Positions 10,683-20,006 of a stretch of DNA of 64,000 nt are shown here, piece by piece (position 1 is the stretch's first letter; each line of letters opens with the position of its first letter). Position numbers and translations under genes: made by a program. The stretch spans positions 1,558,155 to 1,622,154 of the forward strand of contig RPFO01000104.1 of assembly GCA_009746045.1 (NCBI GenBank), in the 5' to 3' direction. Under the pieces are notes generated by a model that was not told the DNA's origin, ran no database searches, and saw nothing but the letters and a program-made list of their open reading frames with translations. The stretch is from Mesostigma viride (Eukaryota > Streptophyta > Mesostigmatophyceae > Mesostigmatales > Mesostigmataceae).

Positions 10683-12402
10683 CTCGTCGTCTGTCCCTGG
10701 TCCTCTACGGAGGACTGAGTTGAACTCAGTCCTCTCTAGAGGACCGAGTTTTTGGGTTTCGTAGAAAATTCGCCCCGGTCAGAATGTTTGACAAAAAAAT
10801 TCTCTCAAAATTTATTCAAATACTACGTGAAAAGATCTTTCTTGGACATATTTTTGGGATTTTTTTGGATTTGGTATGAGCGGCTAAATGTACGGTCAAA
10901 GTACAGGTGGTAAGGGTACTTTTCCACGTGAAACGCGAGTTCCGGAAATGCACGACCTAGCCATGGCGGCTCGCGCCCATGCATGCAGTTTACGTTTGCG
11001 GACGAGTTAGCTGTCCAAACTCAGGAAATAGATTTAACATGCCCTAAAGATGATAAAAATCAATTTTTAGCTCGCGGGGATGCGATTTACCCGGTGTCAG
11101 CACTGTTCTTGCTGGAAAAAACTGCGATAAGGCAGGTCGACGGAATTGATGACTGCGCTTGCTTTCCGGCGCAATTTCAATGGCTGATAGGTTTCTTTCT
11201 ACATTTTAACATGCATTGTATTAGAATAAATTGAGTGACAGTATAGATTTGAGTATTTCGACCATTCTGTCACGTCATGGTCTATGTGCCGCAAAGTGCC
11301 ACTTTTGCGGGCACCGCCTGGGCCAAGGTAACGCCAGCCGTGCCAGGTAAAGCCGGATAATCGTTGCCTCTTCGTTTCTTGATGTTTGTACATGAGTTTA
11401 AGCTTGCGAGGCGTTGTCAGGTTCAAGTCTTGATGCTCTTTCTTGACCGTTGCCTGCCCTCTCTAAAACCCCCTTTTCAGATGATGTTATCAGGCATTTG
11501 CCTTGACCCAGTGTAGTTGTGCAGGGTTTTAGGAGCTGTGCAGGTTTAAACACCTGCATAGATGTTAGTTATTCTTTTTCTACGTTCATACTGCATGATT
11601 TTGAGGCCACGGGCCGCGTCAAGGGTGCATTCAAGCTTTTACGGGTGAGTGAAAAGTCTTGGTGACAAACCACTGCCATCACGTGCCAGCAACTATGTTG
11701 GCCACATCATGGCAAGGCAAAACAGTTATAGCCATATCTATTGTTGTTAGAAACAATGGAAATATGCTTAACCTACCCATTATATTGGTGGTTGACACTT
11801 ATAACATAACCCTTTGTTGGTAGGGTATCCAAGCCCATTCCCTACATGCATGCATAGGCTCTCACTGCATGATAAGGTATGATATACCTGAAGTATGATG
11901 ATGCAAGTGTGTTGTCCTGTAATGCTTGAAGGGAAATGAGTTGATTGGGATGGTTGGTGGCCACGGTGGTGTGTAGTATGACCGCACTTACATGCTAGCA
12001 AAGTTAGCAAAAGCCCCATTCCTCTCCTGAGGACTGAGAGTTTTTTAATTGTTTCAGGCAGTTGCAGTGGCCAAATCGAGCCCAGTTTTTTTCCACGTTT
12101 CAAGAACTATGTTGTTTACATGCCTATATTTTTTCTTCATGCACGAGGATTTGATTGAATTTTTCCCACTCGTTCTTATCCCGAAAAATGCAAATTCGCG
12201 AGGGGTGCCCATCGTCCATGTAATTTTCAGGTGTTCGGGTCAAGTTTTCACATATGCAGTATTTTTGCCAACAAAATGACATCTAGTACACCCCCGATCC
12301 ACATCAAAACATTTGGGATGGACCCCCCACCTAGTCGCTACACGCGGTTGAAAATTGTCAACTCAGTCCTCCTGTGAGGACTGAGTTGGGACAGACGACG
12401 AG
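10683..12402. mobile_element. TTAA element B (1720 bp, non-coding)
   Basis: TTAA at 10679-10682 and 12403-12406 flanks the insert. Inverted termini CTCGTCGTCTGTCCC and GGGACAGACGACGAG match perfectly. Inside each end is a hairpin of GAGGACTGAGTT with its complement (10714-10738 and 12360-12386). Its interior matches element A in the opposite orientation (CCGCCTGGGCCAAGGTAACG near 11310; the GCCATGGCGGCTCGCGCCC region near 10960). No ORF of note. It separates gag from the small ORF that precedes it. Confidence 0.85.
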
Positions 12403-12433
12403 TTAATGTCCTAAAAGAAGAAAACAATTTAGA

Positions 12434-12838
12434 TCAATCCTTTTTAGCAACAGTAATGGATAGGGAACCGAACTCTAGGGTGAGAGGCGTATCTAAGCTA
12501 GATGAGGATGCAGCCCGTTTAGGGGGAGACGAAGGAGGAGATGGAGGTGGTGTAACGAAAACAAGACTATCTACTGCAGGACGAGCATGAGGAGAAGGAC
12601 GAGAATGGAGACCCAAATCTGATTCACTATGATTTAAGAGGTAGGTCTGAGCTTCTTCAAAGGACATAAACTTCTTATATTTGGAGACATTATAAGCACG
12701 CGACTGAACGAACTTCCTAGCATCGGCCCACGATAAGAAAATAGATGCCCATTGAGGGGTAATAACTACGTAATATTTCGCTAAACTATTATTTCTAGTC
12801 GAATGAGAAGGAGCAGGAAAAGGACGTCGCTGGCTCAT
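12434..12838 (-). CDS. Small ORF with RNase H1-type hybrid-binding (viroplasmin-like) domain, 134 aa
   Basis: A complete ORF lies upstream of gag in the retrotransposon. Residues about 21-70 read YYVVITPQWASIFLSWADAR, then VQSRAYNVSKYKKFMSFEEA. The YYVV start, SW-x-x-A, and YKKF-x-S-x-E-E-A spacing match the N-terminal domain of eukaryotic RNase H1, which binds RNA-DNA hybrids and is shared with caulimovirus P6. The C-terminal half is a disordered Ser/Pro tail. No nuclease domain follows. Element E is inserted one base upstream of the ATG and element B begins 28 bp past the stop, so the ORF survives intact between two insertions. A role in reverse transcription or RNA-DNA handling is an inference. 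Family recognition is by motif only. Confidence 0.65.
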   Translation of the reverse strand: MSQRRPFPAPSHSTRNNSLAKYYVVITPQWASIFLSWADARKFVQSRAYNVSKYKKFMSFEEAQTYLLNHSESDLGLHSRPSPHARPAVDSLVFVTPPPSPPSSPPKRAASSSSLDTPLTLEFGSLSITVAKKD

Positions 12839-12843
12839 GTTAA

Positions 12844-14563
12844 CTCTTCAACCGTCTGGACTGGAACCACCGAAACGGACTGAGTTTGGGTATCTTTGTG
12901 CGCCTGAGAGTAACTAGCCAAATAACATTTTCTGGCCCACCCTTGGAACCAAGCATGCTTTTATATCAAATAATGTTTGGGAAATTTGGTTGGTCACATA
13001 TCTATGCCCCATGCATGCTATAAATAGCACCCCCCCCAGGGGGGTACGGTGCACATGGGGTTGGAGACATATATAATGCATTATAGACCATTTACACAAA
13101 TCAGGTGGCCCTGGCCTTTTAAAGGCAGTTTATTAGAATCACAGGCATGCCATCAATGCATTCACAGCATGAAATGTCACAGAACTGCACATGCTATCTA
13201 GCAAACAGCCCAAAATAGCTCAGACCGTTATAACGGTGCAAGCTATTTTGGGACGGTTGCTAGAACTGCCGTATAGGTTTCCTATCCCAAAGTGGCACAA
13301 AACAACAACTAGATGGCCACAAAAGCAATGCCAACACCATGTCCAGCATATAAGACACAAGCTCATGCTATACAATAGGTGTAAGGCTCATATCAAGGCC
13401 TAAAGCGCGCGTACAAAGGGTGGCAAGGAGCTACATCACTAACACACCCAATGAACGACAAAACACCTCTATGTTCTTGGAAACAATGAATAAAACAATA
13501 GGAATAAGTTGGTATAATGCTCCCATGCAAACAGGTTATGGGTATCTCCACGATTTTCACATGCAATGGATGCAAAACAAGAAGGTGGGCGTTGGCCAGC
13601 AAAACAAGAAGCCACGCCTAACACTGGTCAGAAAAGAACTTGTCTCGGGGTGCTTGACCAAGGAAAAGCATTGGGTAATCAACGTTACCATATTAGTGAC
13701 CGATAACAATCGTTACCTCGCTATTTCCGTTGCAGCATCAGCTAACGGTGACCAAACATGGTCCAAAATCTGCTTGACCTGATGGTATTCCCCAACCATG
13801 ACAAGCCGATGCGTAGAGGCAGCAAAACAACAAAAAGACAATCTGACAACCCCTCGGTAATAACTCTGATATTAGCTTTAAACGATAATACAACTATATA
13901 CGGCTAATAGAACACGCTTGGAGGCTAGAACGTACCAGGTCGGTACAGCAGATTACCTTTCTTGCGCGAGCCAGCACGCCAGAGTAATGGACGTAGCCTC
14001 GAGCCTTTACTGGCTGCCAATGCTAATCAATCTTGTTGGGAACAACGTACTAAATTGATCGATGCGCAGATGTCTGGGAAAATTCGGCCTAGCAACATGC
14101 AGCACTCGCACCATCACTGCCTGGCCGCTAACGTCATTTGCTGCGCCGACCAGCACCCCGAGACCCATCTACGTACCTCCGAACCTTCCATGGCTAGGGA
14201 TATTCAATTTTTAGGATCTAAGAATCATGCCTACAAAATTTGAGTCCAATACGTCAAGCCATTCTCTCGTACCAGTCAGTTCTTTGCACCGCCATAGCCG
14301 TGCGCGTCAATATTTTTCCTGCACGTCGGTCCCGTTGGACCATGGTACCCCCCTAACTTTGCTCAAGCATATCTCCCTGGCCAGGTGTCCAAAGTACGGT
14401 CTGAAGTGCTCTACGGAAAGCTGACGTCTAGATCTTTCGATCCCCCCAGGTTTGACCGTTAAATTATTATTGGCGCGGCGCCTGGTAGGCGCACAAACTC
14501 AGTCCGTTAGAGTGGTAGGACTTCAACTGGTACCACGAAAACGGCGCGAGAACGGTTTAAGAG
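12844..14563. mobile_element. TTAA element E (1720 bp, non-coding)
   Basis: TTAA at 12840-12843 and 14564-14567 flanks the insert. Inverted ends CTCTTCAACCGT and ACGGTTTAAGAG differ at one base. A second inverted block, ACGGACTGAGTTTG, lies further in from each end (near 12875 and 14495). An internal hairpin occurs at 13198-13263. No coding sequence is evident. Size and layout match elements A and B; I could not show by eye that the interior is homologous. Confidence 0.7.
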
Positions 14564-14567
14564 TTAA

Positions 14568-15094
14568 CGCACCTGGTAGGTCTTGAGTAGTCAAATAAGG
14601 AGAACGAGGAGAATTAGGCGACTTATCTCGGGTGTCTGAAACCGAACCAGATTGACGACGCACGCAGGGACGAGGTTTCCAGCGCCAGCTGGTCGTAAGT
14701 ATCCGGTTTCAAGAATTCTGCGTCTGGCGATGGGTCGTCTAAATACAACGCAGGCAAGAATGCAGAAAAAGTGTAATCTACGAGACGCTAGTCGTCTCTC
14801 TAACGTAGAACCAAAACCATCACCTATCTACGACAGTAGGCAACATGTCTCAGGAAAACAAAACGAGGGAAAGGAGCTATCTATAAAAGGATTTTCCGCT
14901 TCGAGCAGGTCTATCTTCTAGGCTGGGCGTGTCCCGAATCGGGCAGCACTACCCCCCTAGCTTGCAGGCGACCCGCCCATTACCTGTCAAGTAGGTGTCG
15001 TCTTCATTTTCCCGGACGCGGAAGGGTTGATTCAATGACGTATGTTGCAGGGGATCGTCGTCTCGCTCTCTACCTAAAATTCCTCCGAGTCCAT
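14568..15094 (-). promoter_or_regulatory. Retrotransposon leader with primer-binding site
   Basis: On the minus strand the 5' LTR ends at 15095. One base later comes TGGACTCGGAGG (15093-15082), which begins with the TGG complementary to a tRNA CCA end and fits a primer-binding site; the donor tRNA is not identified. The rest is an untranslated leader that once ran straight into the ATG at 12838 before element E inserted. Confidence 0.6.
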
Positions 15095-17416
15095 TGTTAC
15101 GCCTCGGGTTTCTACCGCCACCTCTACCTCTACCTGGCCTGATGCTACCTAAACTAGTAAGGCCGCCTCTAGTTAAACCCCTAGTGTCCATCTTCCCAGT
15201 AAAAGTCCTAAATTTAGGACCAAGTGGAATTAAAAAATATATATGCAAACATTAAAATTTGACCCTGGCATTCGTGCCCATGACAGATAACACACTTTTT
15301 TAGTTTCTATCAAAAACCTGGGGTCAAATAATTACATTTAGTGCATGAATGGGCCCTGCCACCTGCCAGACCTCAAAGCGCGAATTTGGCCAAAATGTGG
15401 GTTTTAGGACCATTAGGACCAATTATTGTCAACGCATGACCATGCTATCCACACGGTCCCTTGAGCATCTTACAAGCGCTAGGGGACCCTACGAGGCCTT
15501 GGGATGGCGGGGCAGAGTATAACAAGGCCATACCCTGCTGTGGCTGCCTCTATATATACGCGTGATTAACGGTGTCACAGATGGTGCAGGTAATGCAATA
15601 TAGGGTTGCATGGTTGCTGAGGTTGCCCGGCTTGAACATGGCCCACCCCTTGCGGTAAACTTTCTCTAAGCACATGCCAAACCTTCTTTGACATCACGGA
15701 CATGCTGGCCACCACCCAGCGATGAAAAAACATTGCATTTGCTTTGCAACTAACACATGAATGCAGCCAAATCAAGTTACAAAACAACGTTGTGCTAACA
15801 TGCAACGCTTTGTGAGCGAATTCAGGGTGCATGTAACACGTAAACCATACTGTATATACTGTCTGAGAACACCCTGAACGACTGCAGGCCATAGGACCAT
15901 GGTTTATAACATACACATGAGTAAAACTGCTCTTACGCATGTGTGTTTTAGCTGCAGCGGACGACGAAGATAGAGACGTAAAAAATTGTATGACGTAAAC
16001 CAACTATGTGTGACAGTTATGTGCACAGAGAGCGTCCCCTCTTTTTAGGCATAGCTGGCTGACTCAAAACACCACGACAGCGTTGCCAGTTACACTCATG
16101 ATCTAGGACAACCCGGCACTTACCTGCTACTTACGTCGCCTCATTCCAGATGGTTGCAAAAAAGTCGCTGAAATCCGCAGCGAGGTCAGCTTTCCGAGAG
16201 CTGAGCGCACCAAAGCTGGCCAACCGGTTCGAAAATGATATAAACCACGCTTGTGCTGCGTTCTAGGTCCAAGAAATACCGAAAGTGAAGACCTATAAGG
16301 TGCGCTCGCTGCCCAGCCTGAACGTCCCTAAAACATGGTCGACAATGGAAATCGGGCAAGAATATCACGGCCCAGGCGCTCCCATGTCAAATACTCCGTT
16401 TCTAAACTCCAGACTATAATAAAAATCGTCCACAAAAATTTCCTGGCTTGATTCGCACCACCATTGCTAATACACTAACATGTTTGTGCCAAAATCGACC
16501 CTCCGCGAGCAGGCGATCTGCGACCCATTTGTGTTGTGCCGCTGTGATACAGCGCTACACATAAAAACTTGCGCAGAAAATATTCACAGCCTTTAAGCAT
16601 AACTAACAACCTTTCGTTTTTGCTACTGGGCGCCCGAAATGATAAACGCACGTGAAAACGCCGGCCACGATTGTCAGGTCGCCATATCCACCTCACTTCA
16701 TTCCCGCACCCACTTTTTCGCTCCAAAATCGGTTATATTTTTGGTCGAGGTACCTACTTTCCCGCCATTATACCCGGTACCCGGGTACGGAATCCGGGTA
16801 CCATGTGCCGGTACCACGGGTCGGGTACATCATGCCGGGTACGGTCCACATGGGGTACGGTCCATATAGTGACCCCCCCCCCGGTACCTCGGTTATAGTG
16901 ACCACTAGGACGATTTAGGACAAAGTCCTAAATTTAGGACCGTGGGATGATTAACACTAGCGAAAGACGAACGAGACGATCCACCAGATCTCAGTGCATT
17001 AACGTAAGTATTACTATAATACGCCATAAGCCATTTACACAACCCGTTGACTCCAGGAATAGAGGAAGGAAACACAACTACACTGCCGTGACCCAAGCCT
17101 ATATGTGTTAATTCATTTAACACACGCCGAGTGCACACACGAGGGGTAGAACGTGCATAAATGGTCACCAACGGTCCAACACGCTCGGGCCGACCTGGCC
17201 CTCGCCTACAGATGCACGCTGGTCCACTACATTCTATCAAAGGATCAGGACCACTAATTAAGTACGCGGCGCGGCGCCCAAAGGCACCCAATGTACCACA
17301 GTACTGTTACGAGGACAATAGTGTCCCAGTAGGAACTACACGTAAACCTAGAGACAACCGAGGCAAAGGACCTAATTTACGTCCGTAACTACAACGAATT
17401 GTTACGCGACGTAACA
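15095..17416 (-). repeat. 5' LTR interrupted by TTAA element D
   Basis: The minus-strand LTR starts at 17416 with TGTTACG and ends at 15095 with CGTAACA. About 544 bp are LTR; the remainder is element D. Its sequence matches the left LTR (1-258) and, more loosely, the solo LTR at 26217-26846. The five bases after it (17417-17421, CAGAC) should be the target duplicate. Confidence 0.85.
15177..16950. mobile_element. Probable TTAA element D (1774 bp, non-coding)
   Basis: Comparison with the solo LTR shows an insert here. TTAA occurs at both joints (15173-15176 and 16951-16954). The palindrome GTCCTAAATTTAGGAC lies just inside each end (15205-15220 and 16925-16940), like the subterminal palindromes of A-C. 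The outermost bases are poorly inverted, unlike the other elements, so the exact ends are less sure. Reading the 20-base repeat AAAGTCCTAAATTTAGGACC as a long target duplicate is the alternative. Confidence 0.5.
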
Positions 17417-17459
17417 CAGACACCCCGATAGTTACCGGGGTCAGCAGCAGAGCCCTTCT

Positions 17460-18110
17460 TAATTCTTGCTGACAGCATGACTCGATGGCCGTCTGCATGC
17501 CACTCAGCAGGCGGAGGCATCAGAGAGCAGGACACGGTTGCAGAACGCAAGCAGAAGCTCCCGCACCCTCCGGGTCAGGGGTCTTCAGCAGCTCAGTCAG
17601 CAGAAAGGTGGTCGGCACCGACCGCCGCGTCGTACCGCAGGCGGGCAAGGGCGCCGTCCAGTTCCTCCAAAGTGAAGGGGTGGACGGCGTCGTTGGTGGC
17701 AAGGCAGCCCTCCTTCAATAACGGGGCGGGGACTTGGTAGTCCGCGGCCGAGGAGCGGGGGGGCGCAGGCGGCAGGGGGGGGCCGGCAAAACCGAGACGG
17801 GCGGCCGTCTCGGGGTGAAGCGGCGGGCCGGGGGGGGCGCAAGCCCCACCTGTCAAGGAAACATTGTGGGCCAACCAGCGGTCAAGGCTGCCGGACCGGC
17901 GCTGTGCCGTGCCCTGTGTGCTCCACCGGGGTGCGCTGCCGCCGGCCGCCGAGCCGGTCGACATGTCCTTCCCCTGGTTGCGAGCTTGGCAGGCCTTGGC
18001 ATCCTCGATGCACTGGGCCGCCTCTGCGTCCTGAGCGTGTGCGTAGGCCTCCACATGAGGGCGGCCTTGAGCACCGGTTTCAGCAGTGGGTCCCGGTTAC
18101 CGGCTTGAGG
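17460..18110 (-). pseudogene. LINE reverse transcriptase fragment
   Basis: The minus strand encodes HPFTLEELDGALARLRYDAA followed by VGADHLSADLLTELL across a frame change near 17600. This resembles the block just before the RT domain of non-LTR retrotransposons, where a Leu-rich helix leads into a variable-PG-x-D-G-like loop. The canonical catalytic motifs are not present, so it is a truncated remnant. Confidence 0.4.
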
Positions 18111-18159
18111 CGGTGCCGGGCGGCCAAGACCTCGATCTCAGGGATATGTGCTACATTTA

Positions 18160-18300
18160 CTCCCAACGGAGTTATGTTCCTAATTAATTAATTAATAAAT
18201 TAATCAATCAATTATTTACCATCCCATTACCAGCATGCTCCGTGACTCCCCAACGGGAGCACGAGTCTAATTAATTAATTAATTAATTAATTAATTAATT
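18160..18300 (+). repeat. Two LINE 3' tails ending in (TTAA)n
   Basis: CTCCCAACGGAGTTATGTTC followed by AATT repeats, then GTGACTCCCCAACGGGAGCA followed by eight AATT units. Each tail carries a small hairpin (CTCCCAACGGAG; TCCCCAACGGGA) directly before a TTAA-type microsatellite, a pattern seen at other copies in this window. Confidence 0.6.
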
Positions 18301-18302
18301 AC

Positions 18303-18446
18303 CAGCAACGCTGCGACCAGTGGCCCGACTTCATCCGCCACAAGTCCAGCCCCGAAAAGCCCCACGTGTACTGGCGGGGCGGGGACCTTTATGTCAACAA
18401 CAAACTGTGCCCCCCCGGGCTCCCCTGCTGGGATAGAGCAAGCTAG
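18303..18446 (+). pseudogene. LINE ORF1 C-terminal fragment
   Basis: The plus strand encodes QQRCDQWPDFIRHKSS, then HVYWRGGDLYVNNK and a stop at 18446. It aligns with the end of the ORF1 at 54735-56081 (AQQQRRRELWPAYLQLRQS, PVYWRGAVIHVDHK), which makes it a relic of a related LINE. Confidence 0.65.
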
Positions 18447-18474
18447 TTGTGTGGATGGGGGCAATATATATCGA

Positions 18475-18665
18475 ATAAGCTATTAATTACTGACATCACT
18501 CCGTTGGGAGTAGATGTAGCACATAGCCCTGAGAAGGGGCATATGGCTTTTAATACATTCTAGGCTACTTCATGCAAGGGTGGGAATGTAAGCTACCCCT
18601 GCTCTAGGTGCACCAGGGCACCCGCACCCTCATGGTCTATCACGCTATGCCCGGGTAAGGGGAAT
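18475..18665 (-). repeat. LINE 3' untranslated tail
   Basis: This region matches 54290-54485 (same strand) and 40890-41050 (opposite strand), including CACTCCGTTGGGAGT, CCCTGAGAAGGGGCATATGG and GGCTACTTCATGCAAGGGTG. It ends in an AATT-rich tail on the minus strand. Confidence 0.7.
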
Positions 18666-20006
18666 AAGCTATGCGTCAGCCTATTTATGGTACTGCATCG
18701 TTGTATTATACTCCCAACGGAGTTATGTTACAATTCAATTCAATTCAATCGTTGTATTGCACCCACAGTGTTGCGCCCCGGCACCCTGCTGTGGAGCGAG
18801 CGCTCTGTGGCCTGCCCACTTAACTGTGGCAGTGAGAGAAGTGAGTTGCCCCCCCCCCCTCCTTTGTGTGTAGGGCTTGAAGGGTCATATACTCTGGATT
18901 GGCACCCACCTGACACAGTCACGTGCTAACCGGTATAACCATCTGTGATACCGGTTACCGGTACCGGTCTGAAAGACGTTCTGACGAGATCCTTGCTGGG
19001 CTGGCTGTTAATGTGGACTTGGGGCAGCGCCGAAGTAGCGGTAACCTAGAGGTAACCGAGGTATAGCCTTTGGTACCGGTTGCCAGGGAGGCCGTCGATC
19101 CGTTACCGGTATCAGTGTACTACTGGTAACCGGCTCCGGTAACCGACCCCTCGGTTACTCCCCGGTAACCAGTCCAACTCTAGTACGTTCACTTGTGCAT
19201 GTTTTAGGTGCGTGCATGGATGTATAAGGAGTGATTTCCTTCATATTCTGATTTGGCACGCCGCAAAGGTGAAAACCATTTGCGTTCAGTGCCGGTCCGC
19301 GGAAAACGCGGATAACGCGATCTGCAAATGAATCCGACCGGAATCGAACTGGGGACCTCTCGCACCAACTTTCGCTGACTATAGGACGGACGTCTCCGGA
19401 TCCTAGGGCATCGCCAACTTACACCTACAGTCATCCGCAAAAGTTCTCCTTTCCGGGGAGTGATGCATCTTCATATAGTGGGAGTGGTGCTCCTTCATAT
19501 ATGCGAAAATATTCCCACGGAATGATGTATGGTGCCAAAGCTAGTGGTATCGTGTTCAGATATCATGTTGCATGTTGCAACAAAGTCTCCCCACATGCAT
19601 GCACGGTTTGATCCTTGTCAATAACAACTGGACCTGCATGAATTTCAGTGCACATGGGGCAAATTATTGAAATTAAACTTTAGCAGTTCAAAAATAATAC
19701 ACGAACTGTTGTCTCACTAATGCACGTGCCTGGGTTGACACTGGGGATACACGCTTTCATGCCTCCTTCCCCGAAATGCATGTTACTTGCACAACGTGAA
19801 CTGGGGTGATCTTTTGAAATATGCTATGTGCCGTCAACTTGGTAATGTAGGCCTTCAATGTGGGTGATACAGACACCCAACACCCCAGCAACAAGAGCTC
19901 TCAGGCGCACCAACGGCCCGGCCACAAGGTTAACACACCCATGAAGTCAACGAACCCACACCATAAAATCATGGTCTATATCACTGTCCTACAGTGAACA
20001 ACCTGT
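18666..20006. other. Intergenic, no gene recognised
   Basis: It contains one more tail-like CTCCCAACGGAG with AATTC repeats (18700-18755), a stretch rich in GGTAACC/GGTACCGG (18930-19180), and otherwise unremarkable sequence downstream of the GH36 stop at 20007. Confidence 0.5.

Larger units (their letters stand above)
1..17416 (-). mobile_element. Chromodomain Ty3/gypsy-type LTR retrotransposon with four nested insertions
   Basis: The right end (15095-17416) and left end (1-258) carry the same sequence in direct orientation, and both finish in a TGTTACG/CGTAACA-type terminus. Read on the minus strand the order is 5' LTR, primer-binding site, small hybrid-binding-domain ORF, gag with a zinc knuckle, protease, reverse transcriptase, RNase H, integrase, chromodomain, extra ORF, polypurine tract and 3' LTR. 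RT before integrase plus a chromodomain is the Ty3/gypsy chromovirus layout. Four TTAA-bounded elements of about 1.7 kb interrupt it, so the original element was about 10.5 kb. Pol is frameshifted many times, so this copy is not autonomous. The 3' LTR and the left target-site duplicate lie outside the window. Confidence 0.9.

Noticed and set aside
19330-19403. Possible tRNA on the minus strand (7-bp acceptor pairing GGATCCG/CGGATTC and a B-box-like AGTTCGATTCC)
   Set aside because: The anticodon stem does not pair and the T stem is poor; at best a tRNA-derived relic or SINE head.
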